From Capillidium heterosporum (lineage: Eukaryota; Entomophthoromycota; Entomophthoromycetes; Entomophthorales; Capillidiaceae), in contig WBMQ01000011.1 of assembly GCA_016630905.1 (NCBI GenBank), positions 186,001 through 250,000 of the forward strand: a stretch of 64,000 bases of DNA. The letters are read 5' to 3'. The position numbers were made by a program, and so were the translations under genes. The first letter of the stretch is position 1. Every line of letters begins with the position of its first letter. Positions 1 to 13,190 of this stretch are shown one piece after another. The notes beneath the pieces were generated by a model, which had not been told where the DNA came from, did no database searches, and saw only the letters and a program-made list of their open reading frames with translations.

Positions 1-198
1 AAGGACAGCAAGATAATAGCATTTTTCAAACAATTGATGGACGCCATCCACCGCTACACTAAGCGAATCGTACACCATCTCTTCAAGAATATAAACTTTG
101 ATCTATTTGGGCACATTCAATTCTTTAGGTTGATAATCCCAGTTATACTTGTAGCAATTCTGTCGAAACTTGGGGGAATTTACCGGTTTGCAAGCTAA
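1..198 (+). CDS. Partial CDS, C-terminal end of unknown protein with hydrophobic tail
   Basis: An open frame runs from base 1 in frame 1 to a TAA at 196-198, giving the last 65 residues of a protein that begins outside the window. The fragment is rich in His, Lys, Phe and Ile. It ends with a hydrophobic stretch (around LIIPVILVAILSKLGG) close to the C-terminus, which looks like a tail membrane segment. Codon use (GAC, GCC, CAC, CTC present) is less AT-biased than the intergenic DNA downstream, which supports real coding. I do not recognise the family. A spliced last exon is possible because the upstream part is not visible. Confidence 0.5.
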   Translation, partial: KDSKIIAFFKQLMDAIHRYTKRIVHHLFKNINFDLFGHIQFFRLIIPVILVAILSKLGGIYRFAS

Positions 199-3100
199 AA
201 TACTCTACAAAAATTAGCTATACAAAGTTTTCCCCACAAAAATCTAAAGAATCTAATACTACATAGGGATACAGCATTTGTATGAATACAAATCTAGATT
301 TTACTACTTTTTTGCAACGTCAACGTAAGGGTTTTATTATAGAGCAAAATACGCTGTCATTAACTGTAAAGATGGCAAGCTTCCAACTACTTTGATCCCG
401 ACATTTGGTACAAATATAGTGCTATACATTAGAGCGGATATTAACTATATTTTAAATACAGGTAAAAGTAGATGCCCAAGTACATATTAGGTGCTTTACG
501 GCAGAAGGGCTAGCTTCATCGTGGTGTAGAAGCTGACGTTTTAATTGTCGTTATTTAGCAAGTACACAAAGTTTGTGAAAAGGCTTCGTTTCTGCCTACA
601 AATCTAAAAATAGCTCGGGTCTACTCTTATCCGATTCAATGGGCACAGTTCAGAAGGCTGAGTTGGAAACGTCTTGAAGAATATTTTGGCTTGGAATTTC
701 CCTAGGAATACTAGGGGTTTGCTATGGGATGGCTTTAGAGTGCGTTAAAAATAGATATAGATAGATGCTATAGCACTGCAAAGTATATCCATGAAGTCTT
801 TTAGTGAAATGGACATTGGGATTTTAGGGCCCATCATCTCTTCCTCCAGCCTAGAATATAACTCGTTTAAAGTTTGTATTCCGATGCACTGGTTTATACT
901 GCCGTATTAAATGCTACATATGTATCTTAGGTTTTTCGAGTAATAACTAAAGAGCTTGTAATATATTGTATTTATAAAGCACTTTAAAATAAAGCTAGTC
1001 CCTTGCAACGTAATATATATTTGTACGAAGACTAAAAATTAAATTGCAATGCAAGGGTTTCTATCATAACTTAAATCACAGCCTACGTGCGCTCGCTCAA
1101 CAGAAGCGATGGTCTGCCTCCATAATTCCCAGCAATAAATGGACCCAACCTCCAATCGCTAGTTGCAATAGCCTTAAAGGTATGGGAACCCGACCCAACG
1201 ATGTAACTAAGATCAAATTTTAAAAGTGTCCTGGTACTTTTCTATAGTATACATGGTTGCAATATATTGCTTGGAGAACATTTCATATATTGGTATGAAG
1301 ATATAGGAATTTCAATATGGATTCCAACATTCCAATTAATTTGCCTAAACTATCAATAAATTTGGTTATATTATTAGGTAGGTGCTGCACCTCTAAATTC
1401 AAACTTGCAAAATTTAGCCAAGGCTAACTGATCTGTCCTCTCTTACAAGCATTCAATATGGATTAGGCCAACACCCAAATAGCCTATTGCACTACCAAAC
1501 CAAGTAAAAACCAATAGACACGGTTACAAAATATAAAGCTGGAGCTTACCAGCTGCCAACTTTAGCGTCACAACACACAAACCTTTTCAAATAAAAAGCC
1601 CCGCATACGTCTATTAGCTATTAGGATTGGGTAGACTTCTATCGAATCTATAAAGTTTCACATCCATTATCATTTGGAAACGCCAACCTGGCTATCACCC
1701 AAAGCTTCAAAAGCAAAGTTTCCACACTCTAAAAACTAATTTAACCTAATATAATATGTTGTCCGTCAACAATATAAGGAAAATAGTAGTAGCAAAATAA
1801 CTTACCCCCGTCTCTGATTCATTACAGCTTTTATAAATTGACAAATTTGGCTCAAAGTTTTTCCTATCATAAACTTTGGATATGCATGCGATCGCTTCGC
1901 CCTTTTGCTTTTGGGTGTTTCACTTTGAATTATGGATCAGCACAGGATGGATTTTAGGTTTCGTTATTTTGGTTATTGCCGTTATTTCAAAGCTTTCGAA
2001 TGGATTTGCGTTCACACACTTCTTTTTGTAAATGTGTGTATGTTCTTTTATTGTGGAGTGTATACTTTACGGAAATTGCAGTTGGAAGCACAAGTGCTAG
2101 CGAATGCACTAATGGTTGTAAATCCAACGTATAGATGCCGGGGGTGTACGGGGGGAAATGGCATACTTCCCTTAGAGATGATGCACTATGAATATATAGC
2201 TTGAATGCTTGTTTTAAAGGTTTTCAATGCTACTAATGTCAATTATATCTTGCTCCATATATGCTATCTACGAAATGTATTTTGCATTTCATTACTTTCG
2301 ATAGCTAATAGGCATTATACTCGTTTTATTGTTCAAACTCCCATCACCATGCCATTTTACGTATAGCAAAATCCACTTGGTCTTACTTCCACAGCTATGT
2401 TTTTAAGTTTTAGACACATAATATGTGTCAATCAACCTACCAGATCTCCTTACACCAGTGGTTCCAACCAGTTTGGGTCCGCGGTCCTAGCTTGAATTTG
2501 GTGCCTTACTCCAATTATACCCTTTCAATTTCCAAGCTGATCGTTGAATTTTGGGTTTCGAGCTGGTGGCACTAAAAATGAAACATTAACACAAAGCTTG
2601 TCTCCAAGACTAGCTACTATTTGAACTAATCTTCGAACGTAGCGTGTCTCTTTATTCCAGACTTTGAATGGTGAGAAATCGAATTTCACTCCTACATTCC
2701 AATGTATGAATTTGTTATTAAATATCCACTGGCAGTAGTTTAAGCTATATTTAAATTATAACGGATTCTTAATAGAAGGTAGCCCTCAAATCATTTCCAC
2801 TTTCAGCACATCCACGTACTGCCCGTATATATAATATCGTATAGGCTAAAAACACGATGTTTCTAGTGATATAAGCATGTAAACTATATATATCTAATTT
2901 AGGTCAACAGTCAATACTTGTCGACCTATGGAGTACATATTGCTAAATCTTTAAACGTACACACAACGTCAAAATCTAGCTCCAACCTATACAAAACTTT
3001 GCTATTCCTCCTTTCTATCCAAGCTTTCCAATATTTTTTCAAAGAAATTCCAATAGTAATGAGAATTTATCCTAGTTTAGGTAAGCGCTTATTACCCCAT

Positions 3101-6100
3101 ATACAAACTATTTATACTATAATAGGCTTTGGATCCTATTGGCTACATCGCCCACGGAGAAAATCAGTTGGTTTTAGAATCTCTTGCAGGATAGGATGAA
3201 CTTATTCGTGCCCCTATTTCTAATCAAAAGAAAGTTTCTAGTTCTTGAGTTGCTGGATGCTGGGGTAGGGGCTAAAGCTTTTCGAAACTGACCAACAATT
3301 TCGAAAAGTATAGAGTTGATAATCATGCAAACTTGTCGCTATCTAGATTTCTGTAAAGCAGGTTATGGAATTTCTTTCACTTGTAGGACTACCATGTTTG
3401 GAAATAGCAGTGGTAAATGGTTAAGCCCAGCTAAATGAAGATAGCTCTAAAAATTGGAACAAAATGGCTCAAGTACGATGACAAGGGTGTTCATCTGCCA
3501 ATGCCTTCATGCCCTAACAGGAGTTAAATTGGCAGAGTTTTTAACAATGCTGACTTTTTGAGAAGGAGTCCGACTGCCTTGACTTTGGCATGTTAAGAGT
3601 ATTGTAAAATAAGCCAAATCTTCATTTCGAGTCTAACCAAAAATATCCATATTTGTTGTGAACGACGCCATATGAAACTAGTTGCCGAGATATGTGGGCG
3701 AGCTTTGCCAAAAAACCAGTTATGCTAGCGAGGTAAACGTTTTCCCTTAATGCCGCATTGCTTTTGGCTATTGCTAATAACCTAGGTCAGCAAGCATACC
3801 GGTAATAAGGCATTCCTAATATAAAGCCAGCTTTATTGAGCTTGTCGCCAAGTTAGCAAAAAACTAAATTTATTGATAACCAAATTTTGGAGGGTCCTTA
3901 GCTAGATAAACTAGGAAGTCCTGGGTGCGCTTTACAAGTGGAGATTTGCCAGCCAATTACATGCCCTCATCCCAAGGCAAACCACTACCCCTATTAGCTA
4001 TAAATGATCAATCAGATGGGATACGCTCTGTCGGATACGTCGCTATTTTTATAAGTCCTCACGTGGTTTTCTTCCTCCATTAAAGGTACCGAATACCTAA
4101 AGGTTATGTATCCGAGGGGATCTCATTAATTGCCAATAAACGTCATGTGATCGAATGCTTGTAAATGCTGAATACGAGTTTTCTTGGTGCTGGCACTACA
4201 CTAAAAGTTTAAATTAGTTAGCCTCTGGATTCCAGCTTTTATGTTGACTACCACTGTCCGCGCATCAAGTCCACCTTCAAAAGCTTTGGCTCAGTCAAAT
4301 TGGACTACATATTAAAACGGAGGTGATATTCTCTTCCATGTAAGTTTAGAACTCAACATATCATATCTGAAAGGTAGTGATTTTGGGTATAACAAGTGCC
4401 AGCAAGTTTAATCACCAGATCTTAATGATATTTTTAATTGGAAATATAACTAGTGTTTAATTACATTAGATTTTTTAATTACTGGCCTGGGTCATGGCGG
4501 ATATCTGATTTTGCGCTGACATTAAAACTTCTTCGCCCTTTTACTACTGCCTGCTGATTAGGTACACAGCCTTAGACCGGCACTCCAACTTCCAAAAAGG
4601 CTATCTACATTTGTTAATTTCGCTTCTATAGGATCTGAGGTTCAGTAAATATATTTAATCGAAAATTTAGTAGCAAGTTAATTTATTTTTAGCACACCTA
4701 TATAACTCATCCATGAGCTACGTGAAGATGGTATTAACGAGCTATACCGGTCCAAGGACTATACTATAATTCGCACCAATTCCGCTTATAGCCATCGGTC
4801 TTTACTTAATTGAAACATTGCCTTGCTAGGCCTTGTATACAAAGCTTCACAAATAATACAGCCTCAATATATTTTGGTCTTGTCGAACCTTTGAATAAGG
4901 TGCAAGGAAGCCTTTCTGCTTTGGCAAATAAAAATGTAAAAGTGGCACTTAACATTTAGGTTTTAGCGAGTAAACATAATATGTTATACTATACATATAC
5001 TCTGAGAAGTACTGATGCGTAAATTATGTGAAATGGCAAGTAAAAAATATAGAGCCAAGGAGTAATAACAAATGCTATTTGAAACTTGGAATCGGAAAAG
5101 CACTAGATAGTTTATTTCTGGACCATTTTATTATATCCGCTATATATATAAGTTATATTCAATAGCATAATTTAAATCCCATCAGCTTTTACAATAATAT
5201 AAGGTATAAAAGTTTGCCTATCTATGTGCAACAATATTGGTGATGTGCCGACTTTAAATACATTTATGTGCTGATTTGTAATGTATATTGCACTACAACT
5301 GTCCTGATTTAAAGTACAGCTTGAATTAAACTTTACCATGGTAAACTGTAAAATAAATCCAAACAGGATGAGTATAAAACTTCAGCAATTCAAGTATACG
5401 ATGGATAAACCTGTAACTTTAGAGTATTTTGTTTACTTTAGCTCGATGATACTCATAAGAAAATTAACTAAATTTTACTTTGGTGGTCTATAAGGATTTT
5501 CTCAATGTGATTCTAAGGTATTAGTAAATTGATGGTCGCCACTTTAGCCACAGAAAATAAACTCTTTGAAATCTAGCAAGTTTCAGTTTGTGCTTAAAGT
5601 TTTTTGGATTAATATCAAGAGTAAATAATAGTTCTATATTCATTTCTAAATTTGCTAAAGAGATGGCAAAATTTATTTTTAAAACTGCTATTTTTAATCG
5701 ATATAGCATCCCGATTTAGTATTGAAGATTGTACTGACATTTGAAGTTCGGCTTACTTCGAAATTTGGAATTGGCAAAGTATTTCCGGATGGAGAAAGGT
5801 AGATAGAAGATAGATAAAGTATCTCGAAAATCCCTAATGGGTTCAAATACCGTTCATAAAGGACTTTGGCTATAAGTTTTTAGGTCAACTACCGATTTTA
5901 AAACCCAAATATGTCTAATTTGGAACTGGGTTGAAGTTGAAGTCTAGAAACTAACAACAGGATAGTCGTGAGAAAAATACCCCTGATGGTTGAAGTCCGG
6001 TTGATGGCTCTGGTCAAGTTATGGGTAGTGTATTAGATGTTAATTATAGAGACATTTCTAATACTAAAAATGAATCCTAATAAAAGTGTTTCCTAGGCTC

Positions 6101-8879
6101 CTTTATCTGCAATTTATAATTGGAATGTTCCTTTAAATCTAAATATTTCTTCCAAATTAAATGCATTATAGCAAATTTTAAAATTGAATATAGGTAGCAG
6201 TTAATTTGGAATAGAGTTGTCTGCGACTTAGGAAAATCAAAAGTAGCCAGTTTTATCATCTACTTGACTCAAAAACTATAAAAAAGCATCATAGTAGGCC
6301 TACCATCAACTTTAAAATACAAGTATGAATATATAAATTCGGAAAGCATACTTGAATCTTAGAAATGACCAGTCAGTTATCTTTATAGGCTTTCAAAGTG
6401 CTGGGAAATTTGGACATCAAAGAATCATCTAACTTCTAACTTCTAACCTATAATCAAGTATATTAAGATCATAATTGAGAAAAATATTTACTCTAACAAC
6501 TGTTTCAACAACTTCAAGCTTCAAAGTGGATTCCAGATCCTATACAACGGCTAGGCTATGGACTTGTCAAAGATACATCTGTTTCAAAAACACAAAATTG
6601 AATTGAACATAGTACTTATAAGCTATTTCGTTGGAGGCTACTTCAACCATGTAACCAATCCATCTCTTTCCAAAATTGTCGATGGTAGCTTTACATCTCA
6701 TATACCCTAGTTACTTTTTGTAAGGTGGATCTGAGTTTTAAAAGTTTGCTGAAAGTTAAATTTGATAACTTGTTTGTAGTTGTGTGAACTTTGGAACAGT
6801 AGTTATAAGATGGATTAGCAACAATTTTAGTAAACCCTCCCACTTAATAAACTGAATAGTATTTTCTCTTGATCACTTTCATCACTTTAATCGATTCATT
6901 AGTTTATTGAAATTGGACACAATGATAAACTTTTGTTTCTAAGGCAATTAAATCTTAATGATTATATAATACGATTTCTATACCACTAAGCAAATTTACT
7001 TGGGATTTTAATTACATTGTATAGTACTGTAGTTGATCTACTTGTAGTTTACTTCAATCTTACAAATTTAGTAATCAAAGCTTTAGCTTTCTTATCAAGT
7101 CAACTAAACTATTGAATCCATCAACTTGACAACTAAGGCTAGATAGAATTTGCATACATTATAATTTAAGTTATAAATATGTTGCTAATTCTCATAGGTG
7201 AATGGTCCTTCAATATTATTTTCAGTAATATGAATGGAATTTAAGTTGTCGGTTACTGAAGTCATCTATAATGCCAATAGTTTCATATTTTTATATAGGA
7301 GGATAAGTAAAACCCTTATAAAAAGGCTTATGTCTGAATTATATATCAATTTATGTAATTTATCAATGCAAAGAATTAGTATTGAGTTCGATTTAAAAAG
7401 GCTTTGTTTCAACTTTGAACTTAAACTATCAAACTGTCCCATAAACGCGTTCACTTGTTACTAACTTGTACCAGATAACCTGTATATTAGTTTTTGCTTT
7501 ACTCATAGAAGTTTACAAAATAGTTGATTTACAGTTACAATAATTTGATACAAAAATATGTTATTCAAGCTAAAATGGTGATGTAATTTAAGATCTACAA
7601 AAGTTGGTTGTTTAGATTGAATATAGAAGCTAAAAAATTAGAAGATGAGATATTTAGTGCCCCAGTTGATGAAATAATCAGTGATATAGAGAGCACAAAT
7701 AGATATATAGATAGTTAGCTTTATGTTTTCTAAATTCGTTGGATGAGAGTAAGCATAGGCTGCTAAAAGAAGTGGATATCAATTCAACCATTTTATATTA
7801 AGATGAATATATATAAAGGAACAAGCCAAAAAGAATTTTTAGTATTTTTAAGTAGACCTAAAAAAGGTAAAGCATTACTTTTTTCTATTAATTTATATCT
7901 ATATCTATAAAGGCGTAGTCATCTTAAAAGAGTCAAGTTTAGTCAGCATTTTCGGCATCAACAATTTTCACTATAAAAGTTGACTTTCGACGACTTCAAT
8001 ATCAAAATTTTCAAGTGTAGTCAATAAAAATATTTATTTTACTACAACAAAGCTTGCCAAATTGTGGGTTAGAGCAAATAGTACAAATATGAATGCAAAT
8101 TTTGGAAGAAGCAATGGTTTAATCCCAATGCTTCGGTTGGAATTGCCATGGGTTTAATAAATTAAACTTGTTGGATGGCAATTCCAACTTGCCTCTGAAG
8201 TGCGACTACCAACTTAAAGGAAGTACATTGATCGGGCTCAGTGAACTAGTAGAACAAGTTATGGCTTTCTTTGTGTTAGATAACAAGTCCAGTTGAAATC
8301 AAATTTATAAAGCTTTGAAAATTGTCAAGCTCAGCACCATATAAGATTGACGCCTCCTTGCTTATAGTCATGGCTTTGTATGAAAAGGGATCTATGCTGA
8401 ATCACAGTTGTCTACTGGACTATAATGTCCAATTCTTGAATAGAGATATCAAATGGACGAAGAGGTAAATAACCTTTACCGATATATACTTTGTTTATAG
8501 ACTTCTTTTTTGTAGGTTATGTAGCCAAGTATCAACCTTTGACTATAAGATGAAGGAAACTTAAAGAAAATATCGATTCTTTTGTGAGTGCAGCAAATAT
8601 TTAAACGATAAAAAGATAGTTTTACCGTATTGGTACTTAGTACTTAATGCTGTACTGTTTGGATAGGAATCAAAATTAAATTTGATTTACTGTCCTATCT
8701 GCAGTTTACATCTAAGCTTGCATTCCGAAGCCTTAGTTGAGAATATAATATGTAACAACTATAAGACTGGCTTATTCAATAATTCCAATTTTTTATTGAT
8801 ATCTTCAACTTGTTGTCTAATAGAATATATATCAATATAGATGAAGCTATAGGTAGTTGGTTAACTATCTTTTTCAAAC
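199..8879. other. Long gene-poor AT-rich stretch
   Basis: No gene is supported here. Two short frames contain hydrophobic runs: 1932-2204 (+, 90 codons, ATG) and 2918-3199 (+, 93 codons, no ATG). They could be leftovers of multi-pass membrane proteins, but neither has a recognisable family, promoter or splice partners. Frames near 5521-5709 and 6077-6259 (-) and 7234-7464 (+) are no better than chance in DNA this AT-rich. The segment may be a graveyard of old genes, like the LRR relics just downstream. Confidence 0.4.
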
Positions 8880-9357
8880 CTTGAAGGATCTGGATATCAA
8901 TTTTGATCACTATTTTTGGTACTAGTACTGCTTGTTAAATCTCAAACGCAACTACTTCCTCTTTGACAATGTTTTCAATAAACTTGAAGCTAACGATAAT
9001 TTAAAATCGAACTTGGATATCAATTTCAACCTGTACAATAAAACCTACGACTCTGCTACCATATGCATCGACTGGCTAAACTGTACAATAGAAATTCCCA
9101 TGCCGATTGCCACACCGTAGTTACTGATTATAGATGTAGTTAGCCTTAGTTATGACCACCTACTTTTAAAGTTTGGGCTCTAATCTAAAGGATAGTAATA
9201 TGGCTGAGGAAACTCTAGGTTGATTATTAAATGTATTACCGAGCCATACTACCAAAGCTAAAAGTTTGTTAAAGGTGAATTTTTCGACAGAGCGAGTTGC
9301 TGGACCCAGTTGTATAAGGATATCGAGGATTCTGATACATTGCTTGATCATTAACAA
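8880..9357 (+). pseudogene. Possible decayed LRR-type gene fragment
   Basis: Read on the plus strand, the segment contains a 62-codon open stretch (8932-9120). It is preceded by an in-frame DLDINF-like phrase and followed by further phrases such as FFDRASCWTQLY, all interrupted by stops. The spacing of Leu, Ile and Asn resembles the RNI/LRR portion of fungal F-box proteins. There is no ATG-led full frame and no frame long enough to be functional. This is a weak inference from composition and phrase repetition; the segment could also be unrelated noise. Confidence 0.25.
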
Positions 9358-10089
9358 TATTTAGCCAGAGATACTGACTAGATTAACTATTAACTTTTAT
9401 AGATAAGTTTGATTGGAGTTATTTACAAACAACTCATCGTTTTATATATTCATCTTATAATATTAGGTTTTATTAAAACTTGACTTTGTCTCTTATAAAA
9501 TACAATAGCTAAATTTCTTTAAGCTGCTATATATAAATTGCGATTGAAATGCCATAAAGTTTTAAAATAGTATCTTTGAAATATATTTAAATTATAGGCT
9601 TATTTTGAAAATTCATGTATAGTTTAGTTGGTAAATTTATTTAGATAAGAAAAGTTGGCTTTATACATCGACCTTGCTAAACTTTTGTGATGAATTAGCT
9701 TATATAATATACAATACTTATACTTAATGAGTTGGTTTCCTAACTTGTACTTAATTAACTAAGTTGCATAATAAACTGATACTAAATCAGTTTGATTCAG
9801 TCTACATATATTCTAATAAAACACTATTGAAATAATTTGCATTGAGCTGGCCTGTTACACTGAGTCGATACCACTAGCCGTACAATCTGATTCGATTATA
9901 TATAGGTAGGTAATTGAATTGTATAAAACTAAGTGAGTAACAGTAGTTTTATATTTTCAATTCCATACAAGGTATAAATATACTATATGTAATTATTGAA
10001 ACAGCTAAAAATACAAAACATCAAACTATTAATAATTTTAATGAATATGATAATACAAATTCAAACAACATCGATATGCACGAATGGGT

Positions 10090-10932
10090 CTACACCAGCC
10101 TTAAGTCAAGCGTAGAAAACAAGCAACTTTTCGGTTGAGTAACTCCCAATTGTAAATCATATAAGTTAGAGACATAGTTAATAATACATTTGATAAAAGT
10201 AGCATCGACATCGTCAATTGCCCTAATATCTAGGAATTGGGTGTTGGTTTTTACCATACATTCTGAAAACCAAGTCTCAGATACTTCAGCACCTAGTTCA
10301 AATCACCTGAGTTGACTTAACATTGGTCCAGCGATGTCATCAACATCCTCAATATAATTATCGAGGCCAAAATTTCTAAAACTAGTCAATTGCTTGAAGT
10401 ATTCTACCTTGATAAAACTAGGTGAATAGTAATGTAATCTAACTTTCGTCAACTGTGGTCATTGCGAAAGCTTGCTAGAGTTTACTCTACATCCACAAGT
10501 TAAAAAGTACTCCACCAAAGTTAAGTTGGACAATGTTATTTTCTTGTCTAAAAAGCTTATGAAGCTTTTACTTGCCAGTATGAAAGATTTTAGCTGCTTA
10601 AATGCAGACAGCTAGGAGCTATTGATACGGTTTATAACTTCACCTTCCAAATTTAAGAACCTGAGATTAGGGAAACTAGCTGGGAATATGCAGATGAAGT
10701 CAAACCATAACAAAGTACTTTTTAAAGTTAGGCGAGTCAATATTAATTTAGATACATTGAAAAGAATATCAAAGATAAAATTGAACGCAAGGAGAAATGT
10801 AGTTAACTTTTTAACTTTGCTAAAAATGAAAAAATCGTTAATAGCCTCCGTGCTTAGATTGGGAAATGCCAACAGGATTATAATCAAATATTTAATAGTA
10901 TCAATCAGCTGATTAAGTTTGTAAATCTTCAT
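10090..10932 (-). pseudogene. Decayed F-box/LRR (RNI-like) gene
   Basis: On the minus strand one reading frame carries protein-like text over about 800 bp with only a few stops. It begins with a 106-codon open stretch (10932 to 10612) that includes the LRR-like phrase ASFPNLRFLNLEGE. The same frame continues past the TAG into phrases such as AFKQLKSFILASKSF, LTKVRLHYYSPSF and FGLDNYIEDVDDI. The periodic leucines and the 'FPNL..LNL' pattern match LRR arrays of fungal F-box proteins such as the gene at 16.9-18.2 kb. At least three in-frame stops make it non-functional. The 5' part with an F-box is not recognisable. Confidence 0.45.
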
Positions 10933-11771
10933 ATCTAAAAGGAAATCCTAACTTTGGTAATTGGTTTGCATCAAAGGAGTCAAGCTATTCCTTGATATTG
11001 AAGATAAATTCCTGGTACAGATGGACTTTTCTTTTTAAAACTTCATTTAATAGGATTGTGGATGGAAATGTTCCTTTTGTACAGTCATCTCTCTAAAGCT
11101 ATGTTGAAGTACTTTAAAGTAGCTCTAAGTTTGAAGCATCTTTTGGAGTTAAGATAAGCGATAATCACTTTTAAAAGCTCATAGTATTGATTTTTAAATT
11201 ACAGCTAATGGATCATTATTGAACTAAACTATATATTATTTGATGAATTGAATCTTGATGTTTGTGTTTGAATGATGGTTTTAATTCCAATTTATTGTAA
11301 AAATGGTTTCTTTACTCTGTAGGCTAACTATGCAATAAAGCTAAGAGAACTGTAAAATTTGCTGATATATCCAATTAAATCCGACTTTTCGTTCAGATAT
11401 ATTGTATAGTTTCTTACAAGTTTAATTGAAAAAATTAGCAAGTTCATATGAACAGAGTAGTAATTAGTTCTGGTAAAAATTTTGTTATAGTAAGAACATG
11501 TCTTATCACTACACTAAACTCTTGACAAAATGATGAAAATCCTCTAACCTCGATACCACTTGTTCTATAATGATATTTCAAATGGGATAAAGTAAATTTT
11601 AGCTTCTAATCGCTACTTTATTCTAATAAACTTTGGCAAACATCCATCCGATTCAATAAGATCTAGTAAGAAAGTAGTAGATTGTATAGGTTGTAGAATT
11701 CATCTGCCAAGCTATTTAGTAGGTGCTAGAATCGGATCAAACGGGTTTATATTGTTTATTACCACAATTGC
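10933..11771. other. Intergenic, no gene seen
   Basis: AT-rich sequence with no supported coding frame. It separates the LRR relic from the cysteine-rich module relic. Confidence 0.4.
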
Positions 11772-11996
11772 AATCCATTTAACACATGCTCTTCCACCTA
11801 TGATAAGCGTAAGTTTAAAGGGCAGCTTGATATATGTTTGACTTGAGAGAACGAGCCACAGTGTTGGGCTTATACTGATAAAAAATGAATCTGGGGCTAC
11901 AAACCCAAGGACAAAAGGTGCAAGTATTTGGATATGAGACTGATCAGATTTGACATTTTCAGTTGCTCGGGGTACATACGTAGACTTGTAGTTTGA
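11772..11996 (+). pseudogene. Single relic module of the six-cysteine repeat family
   Basis: The 225-bp segment can be read in one frame from a linker-like NPFNTC start to a TGA. It aligns with the last module of the family, most like the terminal module of the 41.8-kb member, including PKDK and a Gly-Tyr-Ile-Arg-Arg-Leu tail that echoes GYIHRL. Two in-frame TGA codons interrupt it. The second cysteine is replaced by Arg and the fourth by Gly; cysteines 1, 3, 5 and 6 remain. There is no start codon or signal peptide, so this is an old fragment. Confidence 0.7.
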
Positions 11997-13092
11997 GTTG
12001 ATTTAGTGGTATTGTATATTGTAGTTTAGCTTTTTTATATGCTTGAATAAGCATATATAAAATAATTGATCCTACCTATTAAATACTTTAGGATAGATAT
12101 ATTAAACAGCGTTCATTATATTTTGATAGGCACGTCAATTAAAGTTGATAGTTCCATCGCTGATAGTTGGATAGAGGATATTTTAGATGCAGCATACTGT
12201 AAGAGCTATAATTGAATGAGATTTCGACTTATTCCTTAGGCGAATTTTAGCTTATCTATAAGCACATAATCCCCAATACACTCCTGTTTATCTAAATTTG
12301 AAGCCTTAATACCCTTAAAATATATCCACTTACTTGAAATAGCACTTTATGAGAAGCTCTTGTTGGATTTACTATTTTATCTGAAGCAGTGTCCTCTTAG
12401 GCGCATTTATTAATCAGCTACATCTCATTTTCCAACATATAGGGAAAATTTATATATTATAGATCCGAAAATATAATATATACTAAAAATTTGCAGCAAC
12501 AGTTTTAAAGCTAGATTTTAGAACTTGAATTTCTTACAATTCATCAAAGCTTCACCTATAGCTTTTATAAATAGGATGCTATATCTAAATATACAGCATG
12601 ATACATCTACCTTTAATATCTAACAGACATTGTGTTGGATACATAAATTCTATTCTATTATTTTTAACTATGTTAAAACTGCATCATATTTTTTCTATTT
12701 ATAAACTCAATAATAAATTCTATAATATAAACTTATTAAGACACATCAAAACTTTGGAACAGAATAGTAGGTGGTATTCTATTAAAAGGTAATTGAGATA
12801 CTTTTCGATTTAGTATAAATTTCATGTATGTAATTATATATGTTGGTAGATTTTTCCCGATCACTTATATCAACTTTATCATAAGGACATTGGTATTTTC
12901 CAAGCTTTGACGGTGCTATTCCATTTTGACAATTTCAAGGAATAAACTAAAAATAGATTTTCGCCCCAAACTTCCAATTTTTATGAAAACTTTGGTAACC
13001 AGATGGCAAATTATAGAAAAGTGAAATGGTAAAGGGTAGAAACATTGTATGTATCGAAAAGACCATTAGTGCATTTGTCTTATACAAATTAG
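11997..13092. other. Intergenic; upstream region of a cysteine-rich gene
   Basis: No gene is supported. A 64-codon ATG-led frame at 12598-12792 has no recognisable features. The right part (about 12890-13090) contains A-rich blocks such as CTAAAAATAGATTTTCG that resemble blocks found about 0.2 kb upstream of other members of the cysteine-rich family, so the promoter region may extend that far. Confidence 0.4.
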
Positions 13093-13138
13093 CTAAAAAT
13101 AATTTTAGTAGCGATGTTATATTAAACTAGAATATAAA
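13093..13138 (+). promoter_or_regulatory. Family promoter: CTAAAAATAATTTTAG box and TATA box
   Basis: A near-palindromic box CTAAAAATAATTTTAG (13093-13108) is followed by TATAAA at 13133-13138, 53 nt before the ATG at 13191. The same order and spacing recur before the other family members. Confidence 0.6.
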
Positions 13139-13190
13139 AGCCCCCAAACTTTTCGTAATTTACTACAATAGACAAAGTAGCATTTCCAAT

